From positions 1-5,540 of the forward strand of contig JAUYCY010000177.1 in NCBI GenBank assembly GCA_030692055.1: a stretch of DNA of 5,540 bases. Reading direction: 5' to 3'. Every line of letters starts with the position of its first letter. Position 1 is the stretch's first letter. Under the pieces are notes generated by a model. It was not told the DNA's origin. It ran no database searches and saw only the letters and a list, made by a program, of their open reading frames with translations. This DNA is from Candidatus Omnitrophota bacterium (GTDB lineage: Bacteria > Omnitrophota > Koll11 > Duberdicusellales > 4484-171). Made by a program: the position numbers and the translations under genes. Of this stretch, positions 1 through 5,362 are shown one piece after another.

Positions 1-1797
1 AGTATATGAAAGATTGGCTCCTGGCCGGATCGTATCCCGGGTAAATGACCAGTAGCCGGTATAGGAACTGATTGCTCCGAGATTGTCTTCGGCATAAGCG
101 CGCCAGGAATAGGTGTTGTCAGTGGCAAAGGCAACCGGTCCCCATGTACTGGTTCCGGAAGTAGTGACATAGCCTCCGTTTCCGGTTCCGAATCCGGTAA
201 CTTCGAAGTTTGCCCTGATTGTTTGTCCGGTATCGCTATCGGTGACGGTGGCCGAGAACGTAGGATCGGGAGCTGCCGCATTAACATACGAACCATTAGC
301 AGGACTAACTAAAGTAGGAATATCGGGAGCATGATTGACGTTTGCCGTCACTGTATCCGAAAATTGGCTGACAGTGAAATTTATTTGCGGACCCGACTCA
401 TAATAATTATTTTTGAATCTCGTATCATATATTCTATATCTTAATTCTAAGGTGTAGCTTCCCACGGCAAGATTGGGTGTAAAAAAATCAATTTGATAAA
501 TATTCACGCAAGCACCCTCAACACAACCATCAACACAGAAACCCCCTGTTTGTGTCCATTGGCTCCCCTGTGTCAGATTGGTCCAAGCTCCTCCATTAAT
601 ACGATATGATATACCGTTACCGGCTGTATCATAGATTCTGAAAGCGTAGTTTTGTTCGGGAAGACTACAATCTCCTATTTCCGTTTCGTAAGTACCTGTG
701 TAGTGATAAGCGCTATTGCTACACCTAAGTTCAAAGCCCGTACTTGTGGTCAGGCCCGTAATTGTCGTGCTTCCCAAAAGAGACTTTGCCCCGCTCCACG
801 AAGGATTTGAAGAAATAGCAGTACAAGAACTAACACCGCTTGTCGCCCATTGCAAATCTGCCGCTCCCCCGGAGTTGATTATAATCGGCCCGTTGGAAAA
901 TGGATTGGTAGTACCTCCTTGCCGAATCAAAATATCAACCGGATTATTAGAAGTCTGCAAGGTAAAAATTGTCGCGCGCGTGGTTAAGCCTGTTGTTCCG
1001 GAAACAGTAATCGTGTACGTAGTACCATCTGGCGCACCATTGGGATTGACTGTCATTGTCGTGGTGCAAACATTATTCGGAGTACAGGAAGATGGAGAAA
1101 AAGTAGCTGTTGGACCAGGAGGTGATGATATTGCGGAAAAACTCACTGCCGATGCTGTGCCTACGATTTTCGTAACCGTGATTGTCGAACTTACTGAAGC
1201 ACCCATACGCGATATGGCAGAATTCGGGGTTGCGGAAAGATTAAAATCAAAACCAGCGCTAGGAATGCTGTATTCAAACTGATCATAACCATTCTGGCCA
1301 ATATCAAAATATTGCCTTAAATAAAGTGTGTGAACAACGCCGGAATTTAATTGTGTTCCCGTAAGCGGAATCCGCGTAATTGAGGTATTGAATTCATAAA
1401 ATGCAGACCTATATGCTGTTCCAAATGGACCCTCCTCTGTGCATTGTGTTGGACTTGCGGGTGACCGTTGTTCCCACTGACCTGACGGAGCAAATACACT
1501 TCCGTATGTCAAATCAATCCACCCCCCATCACTGGTATTATCAATTTGGTATTGAAGTTCTCCAAGCGGATCTGCAACCGCCCACACACCGTCAACCGTT
1601 GGGGTTGCGCAATGCTGTTCACAGTATCCATTATCTAATGTTCCTACGATAGTAAGTTCGTTCCCGGAAACAGAGAGTGACAGCATATCAACATCAAACA
1701 ACTGCCAAGCAGGACCGCAAAGTATGGCTTGTGCGATATTGGGTAAAATAAAAAACAACGCACCGAAAATAAAGCAAAACAAAATCAGGTTGCGCAT
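1..1797 (-). CDS. Large secreted Ig-like multidomain surface protein, N-terminal part (runs off left edge)
   Basis: The frame is open for 599 codons from ATG at 1797 to the window edge, with no stop, so the C-terminus is missing. Residues 1-24 form a signal peptide: basic MRN, a hydrophobic core, then cleavage after Ala-Gln-Ala. Residues 25-181 are a Cys-containing module. Residues 182-281 are an Ig-like beta domain of the 'Ser-Ala-Thr-Pro ... Thr-Ile-Thr-Val ... Gly-Thr-Thr-Tyr-Thr-Ile-Thr-Val-Ser-Gly' type. Residues 284-362 resemble a Parcubacteria module with Leu-Gln-Trp, Ser-Cys-Thr-Ala and Trp-Ser-Gly. Residues 363-480 partly repeat the first module. Residues 494-592 are fibronectin-III-like (PTLVSPANGS, YSWRAYAEDN). 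It is probably exported to the cell surface for adhesion or structure; no catalytic motif is seen. An in-frame ATG at 1836 would lengthen the signal peptide by 13 residues. Neither start has a good Shine-Dalgarno (AGGG lies 12 nt before 1797). Function is inferred from architecture only. Confidence 0.85.
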   Translation of the reverse strand, partial: MRNLILFCFIFGALFFILPNIAQAILCGPAWQLFDVDMLSLSVSGNELTIVGTLDNGYCEQHCATPTVDGVWAVADPLGELQYQIDNTSDGGWIDLTYGSVFAPSGQWEQRSPASPTQCTEEGPFGTAYRSAFYEFNTSITRIPLTGTQLNSGVVHTLYLRQYFDIGQNGYDQFEYSIPSAGFDFNLSATPNSAISRMGASVSSTITVTKIVGTASAVSFSAISSPPGPTATFSPSSCTPNNVCTTTMTVNPNGAPDGTTYTITVSGTTGLTTRATIFTLQTSNNPVDILIRQGGTTNPFSNGPIIINSGGAADLQWATSGVSSCTAISSNPSWSGAKSLLGSTTITGLTTSTGFELRCSNSAYHYTGTYETEIGDCSLPEQNYAFRIYDTAGNGISYRINGGAWTNLTQGSQWTQTGGFCVDGCVEGACVNIYQIDFFTPNLAVGSYTLELRYRIYDTRFKNNYYESGPQINFTVSQFSDTVTANVNHAPDIPTLVSPANGSYVNAAAPDPTFSATVTDSDTGQTIRANFEVTGFGTGNGGYVTTSGTSTWGPVAFATDNTYSWRAYAEDNLGAISSYTGYWSFTRDTIRPGANLSYT

Positions 1798-1874
1798 AAT
1801 CCAATAATTCCCTATTTTTAAATTAGAGTTAAGCATTTTTCTGTTTTATTTTCTTCTGCATTGTTTATACTTTA

Positions 1875-1883
1875 ATTATAGCA
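1875..1883 (-). promoter_or_regulatory. Extended -10 promoter for the large surface protein gene
   Basis: On the minus strand this reads TGC-TATAAT, a perfect extended -10 box. Transcription would begin near 1868, leaving a leader of about 70 nt before ATG 1797, or about 32 nt before the alternative ATG 1836. No consensus -35 lies at 16-18 bp; that position falls in the T-run of the preceding terminator. Confidence 0.6.
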
Positions 1884-1895
1884 AAATTTTATAAT

Positions 1896-1927
1896 AAAAA
1901 AAGAGGAGTCCTGTTGAGAACTCCTCT
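1896..1927 (-). terminator. Rho-independent terminator of the paralogue operon
   Basis: The arms AGAGGAGT and ACTCCTCT (1902-1909 and 1920-1927) pair perfectly over 8 bp around a 10-nt loop. On the minus strand they are followed directly by a run of T (1896-1901). The hairpin begins 7 bp after the stop codon of the lipoprotein gene, so it closes that operon. Confidence 0.9.
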
Positions 1928-1934
1928 GTGTCCG

Positions 1935-2474
1935 CTATTGATTGGAGCTTTGTGCATTGGAAATGATTGTCCCGTCCTCGGTTAGCGTAAGGAACGCTGC
2001 TTTGGCTTTTGGTCCGGGGTGAGCATTGGTCGATAAAGTATACGGCCGAATATCTTTAAGTTCTTTGACAAACCCTGTTTCTTTTACAGTGACGATAAAA
2101 ATGTCACCTACCATTGTCGAACTTGCGTCTGAGTCGTCATATCTGCCCGCATCACAGCAGTCAAAATAGTAATCAGCACGAACCTTGACCCCTTTAAGCT
2201 CGCCATTAAAATGGTAGGAGGAATCATCGGTTGCGTATAGGCCAGTCGACAAACGATTTAACGATAAATCATATAAAGCAAGAACGATGGTTTGAACATT
2301 AAATTTTGGATTAAGAAAGGTTCTGATGTACTGGACTTGCAAAGTGTAGGTCTTTTCTGGCGGTGGCGGGGGTGGCGGTGGCGGTGGTATGGTTCCCATT
2401 TCGCCGCACGCGGAAAAAATCACGGCCATCGCGAGAATCGCGAAAACAATCAAACAGAAATTCTTGGCTTTCAT
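1935..2474 (-). CDS. Putative lipoprotein with polyproline linker, paralogue of the upstream gene
   Basis: The product has 179 residues. The N-terminus (MKAKN, then a hydrophobic stretch) ends in Phe-Ser-Ala-Cys23, a plausible lipobox, so Cys23 is the probable lipidation site and the protein would be membrane-anchored and extracytoplasmic. Residues 30-39 are ten consecutive prolines, a stiff linker between the anchor and a mostly beta domain (about 43-172). Residues 102-130 (YYF, GRYDDSD, SS, VGD, VTV) and the C-terminal PGPKAK, FL-LT and DG-IIS motifs match the gene just upstream, so the two arose by duplication. The ATG follows an AAGGAGG ribosome site that overlaps the upstream stop codon, implying coupled translation. 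The Asp-rich GRYDDSD loop could bind a cation, but that is speculative. I do not recognise the family. Stop is TAG, followed by a strong terminator. Confidence 0.85.
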   Translation of the reverse strand: MKAKNFCLIVFAILAMAVIFSACGEMGTIPPPPPPPPPPEKTYTLQVQYIRTFLNPKFNVQTIVLALYDLSLNRLSTGLYATDDSSYHFNGELKGVKVRADYYFDCCDAGRYDDSDASSTMVGDIFIVTVKETGFVKELKDIRPYTLSTNAHPGPKAKAAFLTLTEDGTIISNAQSSNQ

Positions 2475-2480
2475 TGTATC

Positions 2481-2487
2481 CTCCTTA
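2481..2487 (-). promoter_or_regulatory. Ribosome site overlapping the upstream stop codon
   Basis: The minus strand reads AAGGAGG here, 6 nt before ATG 2474. Its first bases belong to the TAA stop (2485-2487) of the preceding gene. Ribosomes finishing the first paralogue therefore stop on the start site of the second, which favours coupled expression. Confidence 0.75.
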
Positions 2488-3015
2488 AGGATTTTCGGAA
2501 TCTTGAATTTGCGGTTCGGAAATAATTTTCCCGTCCGCGGTTAATTGAAGAAACACTGTCTTTGCTTTTGGTCCGGGATAAGGATTTGTCGGTAAATCAT
2601 ATAATCGAATATCCTTAAGCTGCTTGGTTCGGTTGGCTTGCAGAACCGTAACTAAAAAGGTGTCGCCCACCAACATCGAACTCATGTCCGAACCGTCATA
2701 TCTTCCCGTATCGATTTGGCTGAAATAATAGGATCCGCTTTTAATGCGTATTACGCATTGAAAATGGCAGTCATCGAACTTTGCCATCGGCACTTCCTGC
2801 GCCAAATTAGACATCGGCGTGTGTAAGGTAAAACGCAAAGTTCTTGCTTTACCCTCGGGGTACTGAACCATGGGCCCAATATATTCAACCAACAAATCAT
2901 AGTATGTGTCGTTTTCCTGCGCCGGACCGAAGTTCCTCGAACTGACTGAACCGTAAGCAAAAAAAGAAAAAACCGCGAGAATCGCGAAAACAATCAAAAC
3001 ATTCTTGGCTTTCAT
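2485..3015 (-). CDS. Putative secreted protein, first of the tandem paralogue pair
   Basis: The product has 176 residues. I chose ATG 3015 because a strong AAGGAGG site (3021-3027) lies 5 nt upstream and the protein then opens with a signal peptide, MKAKN plus a hydrophobic core ending Ala-Tyr-Gly (residues 20-22). An in-frame TTG at 3168 would add 51 residues encoded by the leader hairpin and is unlikely. Unlike its paralogue it has no lipobox Cys and no polyproline run, so it is probably released or membrane-held by an uncleaved signal. Shared motifs are YYF (96-98), GRYDGSD (104-110), VGD-F-VTV (116-124), LKDIR (133-137), PGPKAK (147-152) and DG-IIS (161-166). Cys83 and Cys87 may form a disulfide. 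The function is unknown and the family is not recognised. It is the first gene of a two-gene operon behind a strong promoter. Confidence 0.85.
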   Translation of the reverse strand: MKAKNVLIVFAILAVFSFFAYGSVSSRNFGPAQENDTYYDLLVEYIGPMVQYPEGKARTLRFTLHTPMSNLAQEVPMAKFDDCHFQCVIRIKSGSYYFSQIDTGRYDGSDMSSMLVGDTFLVTVLQANRTKQLKDIRLYDLPTNPYPGPKAKTVFLQLTADGKIISEPQIQDSENP

Positions 3016-3030
3016 TCTATCCTCCTTCGT

Positions 3031-3063
3031 CCACCGTAGTCGAGTCAGACTCGACGTAGGCGG
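3031..3063 (-). repeat. Long imperfect hairpin abutting the ribosome site; possible dispersed palindromic repeat
   Basis: The core GTCGAGTCTGACTCGAC (3039-3055, minus strand) is a perfect palindrome around one base. It is flanked by a symmetric 3x3 mismatch (UAC opposite UAC) and an outer CCGCC/GGUGG stem at 3059-3063 and 3031-3035. In RNA this gives 7 bp plus 5 bp with a 3-nt loop. It ends 3 nt before the AAGGAGG site of the first paralogue. It is GC-rich in an AT-rich leader, so it may be an inserted palindromic element. No second copy is in the window. Confidence 0.6.
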
Positions 3064-3126
3064 GCTTAGTCTTCGGATTTTACAGGATAAACCTGCGTAT
3101 ATTGATAAGCGCAAAGCGCAATAAAA

Positions 3127-3166
3127 AGAACTGTATTTGTTTTGTATATAAAGTTCTATAAAGAAC
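3127..3166 (-). promoter_or_regulatory. Leader with two mutually exclusive short hairpins
   Basis: In the minus-strand transcript the segment AGAACU (3157-3152) can pair with upstream GUUCU (3166-3162, 4-nt loop) or with downstream AGUUCU (3132-3127). The two pairings exclude each other. The stems are only 5-6 bp, so a regulatory role is speculative. Confidence 0.25.
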
Positions 3167-3185
3167 AACCTATTTTTCTACATTA

Positions 3186-3214
3186 AGTATAGCAAATAAA
3201 CATTGACTTGTCAA
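3186..3214 (-). promoter_or_regulatory. Near-consensus sigma70 promoter of the paralogue operon
   Basis: The minus strand shows TTGACA (3214-3209), a 17-bp spacer and TATACT (3191-3186), with TGC just before the -10 (extended -10). Transcription would start near 3179, giving a leader of about 165 nt. The -35 box is back to back with the -35 of the divergent methyltransferase promoter. Confidence 0.85.
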
Positions 3215-3232
3215 TAAAGAAAGGGGTAAAAT
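3203..3232 (+). promoter_or_regulatory. Divergent sigma70 promoter of the methyltransferase gene
   Basis: The plus strand shows TTGACT (3203-3208), an 18-bp spacer and TAAAAT (3227-3232). The predicted start near 3239 leaves under 10 nt before ATG 3247, so the mRNA would be almost leaderless. The only purine-rich site, AAGGGG at 3221-3226, is about 20 nt from the ATG and lies inside the promoter, so it cannot serve as the ribosome site if this promoter is used. Confidence 0.6.
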
Positions 3233-3246
3233 AAAAATATAAACCT

Positions 3247-3885
3247 ATGTGGAAAAAAGAATATAAACAGAAAAAATTCTATTGGGGACTAAAGCCTGAT
3301 CTTCTTTTGGTAAAATTTTTAAAATTTATTCCGAAGGGGGCCGTTTTAGATATTGGGGCCGGCGAAGGAAGAAATAGTATTTTTTTAGCAGAAAATAACT
3401 TCAGGGTTGAAGCAATAGATAAAATCGCTGAAGGATTAATTAAATGCAAAAATTTTGCCAAACAAAAAAACCTTTCAATAAAAACGAAGCTTTGTGATAT
3501 AAGAAAATTCGATTTCAAAAAAAACAAACACTCTTTAATAATTGCTGTCGCCTCTTTGGACTTTCTTAAAAAATCTGAAATTAAGAAAATTATATTTAAA
3601 ATTAAAAAATCCCTACAAAAAGAAGGGATAATCTATATCGTAGTGTTTACCACACAAGACCCAGTATATAAAAAACTATCGGAGACCAAAAAACCAATAG
3701 AGATTAACACATTCTACAGTGAACGATTGGGATGTTATCGACATTTCTTCGCTCAAAATGAATTGAAAAAAATATTTAAAGAGTTTGAAATTTTACATTA
3801 CCAAGAATATTTGAAGAAAGACGCTCATCCCGATCCACACTACCATGGATTGGCAGAAATTATAGCAAAAAAGGGTAGTCTTTAG
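3247..3885 (+). CDS. Class I SAM-dependent methyltransferase, TehB-like
   Basis: The product has 212 residues and a Rossmann-type methyltransferase fold. Motif I is VLDIGAGEGRNS (33-44), the glycine-rich loop that binds S-adenosylmethionine. The acidic residue closing beta-2 is Asp58 (AIDK), and Asp84 (LCDIRKF) fits the adenine-contacting position. The 'post-I' strands follow around 97-106 and 127-134. The N-terminal Tyr-Trp-Gly-Leu-Lys-Pro and the arrangement 'GAGEGRNSIFLA' recall TehB/tellurite-type small-molecule methyltransferases. The substrate cannot be told from sequence. The C-terminus is His-rich (His194, 198, 200 in HPDPHYHG), which may shape the active site or bind metal. No membrane segment is present, so it is cytosolic. 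The gene is very AT-rich and lysine-rich, unlike the GC-richer large surface-protein gene. It converges on the radical SAM operon and its TAG stop lies inside the shared terminator stem. Confidence 0.88.
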   Translation: MWKKEYKQKKFYWGLKPDLLLVKFLKFIPKGAVLDIGAGEGRNSIFLAENNFRVEAIDKIAEGLIKCKNFAKQKNLSIKTKLCDIRKFDFKKNKHSLIIAVASLDFLKKSEIKKIIFKIKKSLQKEGIIYIVVFTTQDPVYKKLSETKKPIEINTFYSERLGCYRHFFAQNELKKIFKEFEILHYQEYLKKDAHPDPHYHGLAEIIAKKGSL

Positions 3886-3903
3886 ATTACTAAAGACTAC
3901 CCT
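3867..3903 (-). terminator. Bidirectional terminator between convergent transcription units
   Basis: A perfect 14-bp stem, arms 3872-3885 and 3890-3903 (AGGGTAGTCTTTAG and its complement), closes a 4-nt ATTA loop. On the minus strand it is followed by six T (3867-3872), a strong terminator for the radical SAM/peptide operon whose last stop is 6 bp away. On the plus side the T tract is weak (TAGACTTT). The left arm contains the methyltransferase stop codon. Confidence 0.88.
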
Positions 3904-3908
3904 AGACT

Positions 3909-4079
3909 TTAATGACAATGTGCGTTGCAGTGGCAATTGTCGGAACAAACAGAACAGAGTTCTTTTGATTGTTCACCTAAATGCCAGACTGCGTACTTTG
4001 ATAAAACCTTCTTTTCTTCCGGATCCATTTTTTTTGAATCCGGTTTTTGATTTTTCGCTACCGTGTTTTCTCTTTTCAT
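3909..4079 (-). CDS. Cys/His-rich small peptide, candidate RiPP precursor
   Basis: The product has 56 residues. The first 40 are charged and lack Cys (Lys/Glu/Asp-rich, with YAVWHLGEQ at 29-37), like a leader. The tail LCSVCSDNCHCNAHCH carries Cys at 42, 45, 49, 51 and 55 and His at 50, 54 and 56. There is no signal peptide, membrane helix or double-glycine cleavage motif. ATG 4079 is chosen because AAAGGAG (4094-4088) sits 8 nt upstream; an in-frame ATG at 4112 would overlap the enzyme gene and has no ribosome site. It lies 20 bp downstream of a radical SAM/SPASM enzyme in the same operon, which suggests that its Cys residues are substrates for thioether-type crosslinking (sactipeptide or ranthipeptide style). 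The alternative is a small metal-binding, metallothionein-like protein. The exact family is not recognised. Confidence 0.75.
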   Translation of the reverse strand: MKRENTVAKNQKPDSKKMDPEEKKVLSKYAVWHLGEQSKELCSVCSDNCHCNAHCH

Positions 4080-4087
4080 TTTCCTTT

Positions 4088-4094
4088 CTCCTTT
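4088..4094 (-). promoter_or_regulatory. Ribosome site deciding the start of the Cys/His peptide
   Basis: The minus strand reads AAAGGAG, 8 nt before ATG 4079, in the 20-bp gap after the enzyme stop codon. It supports the 56-residue form over a 67-residue form from ATG 4112. Confidence 0.75.
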
Positions 4095-4099
4095 GAAGT

Positions 4100-5167
4100 T
4101 TATTTCCAGCATTGTGGATCTGGAGCAAAAAAATCTTTATAATAACTAAACGGAATGGCCCGACATCCTCGACAATATAGCAACAACTCGCACTTGTTGC
4201 ATTTTTTAATCTTATAGATGTCGCGCATCTCGTTTAGAGCGCAAGAATGAATAAATATATCTGTAAGTTTTTCTTCCGGAACTTTTCCTATTGTTTTTGG
4301 GATTCGCCTACACCCCAACACCGATCCATCATGCAAAATTGAAAGTGCGGTAGCTCCAATATTACAGCCCCCGATAATCAAATCCCTGTACTCTGGGCTT
4401 GTAATTTTATTAAGTTTACCTCTTTCCCAGTCTACTAATGCCCACAACGGTTCTTTATACCCAAAGGCAGTAACGCATGAGGAATTATTTTTGTGGTACT
4501 CATACCTTTCTGCAATTCTATATAGCGTCTTCCTGTATTCTAATGGAGAAATTAACCAATCCTGGCTTTTGATTGTATCTTTCTCAGAAATTGGAGCATA
4601 TCTCGCAAAATCAAAGAAACGAATTCCCATTTCTGCAACCAAATCAACAACGGACGGAAGGTCTTTAATATTGACCCTACTCACAGTGAACATTATAGCC
4701 ACTTTAATCCCCACGGATTGCAATAACTTAATTGCGTTTAGTGTTGATGCGAAGCTTCCCGGATGTCTAATAAAATCGTGATTCTTTTCTAGGCCGTCAA
4801 GACTAAGCTGATAATAAAACGGCTTTAATGCGGCCAACATGCTAAGTATTTTCTCATCAAGTAATTCTGGATTACCAAGTATACCAATTTTTGTATCTTT
4901 ACTAAGGACATTTTTCAGATACTTAAAAATCTCAAAGAAATAAGGAAAAAGTAATGGGTCTCCTCCTGTAAGATAAACTCGGCCTTCGGCTTTCCATTTT
5001 GTAAGAAGATGCTGAAAATCATCAACGACTTTTTCACAATCCTCGTATGAAAGCGTTTCATTAGAACGATCCATGTAACAATGTTTGCAGCTATTCTGAC
5101 AAGCGGTGGTGAGATGCCACTGTAGGCTGAAGATGGGCTTTTTGAAAGTGTATTCCGGATCTTTCAT
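4100..5167 (-). CDS. Radical SAM/SPASM domain protein, candidate peptide maturase
   Basis: The product has 355 residues. The [4Fe-4S]-SAM motif CxxxCxxC is Cys23, Cys27 and Cys30 (CQNSCKHCY). The radical SAM barrel follows with TGGDP (67-71) contacting SAM and SLDG (122-125), then RHPGSF (134-139). The C-terminus is a SPASM domain for auxiliary Fe-S clusters: Cys268, 12 residues, Gly281, 4 residues, Cys286, then Cys323, 326, 332 and 335, and a final Cys353 in DPQCW. All seven Cys are present, but Cys332 and Cys335 are spaced CX2C, not the usual CX3C. There is no N-terminal RRE (PqqD-like) leader-binding domain. SPASM enzymes usually modify ribosomal peptides by forming Cys thioethers or C-C bonds; the Cys/His peptide 20 bp downstream is the obvious candidate substrate (inference). 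An AAAGGAG site (5173-5179) lies 5 nt before the ATG. Anaerobic sulfatase maturases and heme-modifying relatives are alternatives. Confidence 0.9.
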   Translation of the reverse strand: MKDPEYTFKKPIFSLQWHLTTACQNSCKHCYMDRSNETLSYEDCEKVVDDFQHLLTKWKAEGRVYLTGGDPLLFPYFFEIFKYLKNVLSKDTKIGILGNPELLDEKILSMLAALKPFYYQLSLDGLEKNHDFIRHPGSFASTLNAIKLLQSVGIKVAIMFTVSRVNIKDLPSVVDLVAEMGIRFFDFARYAPISEKDTIKSQDWLISPLEYRKTLYRIAERYEYHKNNSSCVTAFGYKEPLWALVDWERGKLNKITSPEYRDLIIGGCNIGATALSILHDGSVLGCRRIPKTIGKVPEEKLTDIFIHSCALNEMRDIYKIKKCNKCELLLYCRGCRAIPFSYYKDFFAPDPQCWK

Positions 5168-5265
5168 TTTTTCTCCTTTTTCATTTCAATCTATTGATTA
5201 AAGAAGGTTTCGGTAAATTTTTTATGTTAAAGTGCCTCAAAAGAGCATCTTGTTTTACTATCTTC

Positions 5266-5294
5266 AACTTACAACTATTTATAAACCCTGTCAA
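5266..5294 (-). promoter_or_regulatory. Probable promoter of the radical SAM/peptide operon
   Basis: The minus strand has a consensus TTGACA (5294-5289), a 17-bp spacer and TAAGTT (5271-5266), a weak -10. Transcription near 5259 would give a leader of about 92 nt before ATG 5167. The weak -10 hints that expression may need an activator or be low. Confidence 0.5.
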
Positions 5295-5330
5295 GTTTTA
5301 TGCGACTGGGTCGTGTGTTAGTTAAGTTTT

Positions 5331-5362
5331 AAAAAAATAACGTAATTCAATTACGTTATTTT
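5331..5362 (-). terminator. AT-rich palindrome with T-run, possible terminator
   Basis: The arms AAAATAACGTAATT (5334-5347) and AATTACGTTATTTT (5349-5362) are perfect complements around one C. On the minus strand the stem runs into seven T (5331-5337). Only two G-C pairs are present, so the hairpin is weak. It sits about 36 bp upstream of the radical SAM promoter and could insulate it. Confidence 0.5.

Noticed and set aside
716..1282. 188-codon plus-strand open frame
   Set aside because: It is antisense to the surface protein, whose minus frame has a signal peptide and recognisable Ig-like modules. The Val-rich product is a shadow, and no ribosome site precedes it.
1401..1652. 83-codon plus-strand open frame
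   Set aside because: It is antisense to the N-terminal module of the surface protein, with no ribosome site or plausible protein pattern.
1830..1862. Ten-codon minus-strand frame MQKKIKQKNA before the surface protein gene
   Set aside because: It is too short, has no ribosome site and shows nothing that separates it from chance.
2292..2525. 77-codon plus-strand open frame rich in Trp, Arg and Gly
   Set aside because: The RWRGWRWRW-like stretch is the antisense reading of the polyproline tract.
2751..2993. 80-codon minus-strand frame inside the first paralogue
   Set aside because: It is an out-of-frame overlap; the main frame is supported by similarity to the neighbouring paralogue.
3016..3168. 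N-terminal extension of the first paralogue from TTG 3168
   Set aside because: It would translate the leader hairpin and bury the signal peptide 51 residues in. ATG 3015 has an ideal AAGGAGG site and matches the start of the paralogue.
3279..3527. 82-codon minus-strand open frame
   Set aside because: It is antisense to the methyltransferase SAM-binding region; a shadow of the AT-rich gene.
4080..4112. 11-residue extension of the Cys/His peptide from ATG 4112
   Set aside because: It overlaps the end of the radical SAM gene and lacks a ribosome site, while ATG 4079 has AAAGGAG at 8 nt.
4491..4781. 96-codon plus-strand open frame
   Set aside because: It is antisense to the SAM barrel of the radical SAM enzyme, which is certain from its motifs.
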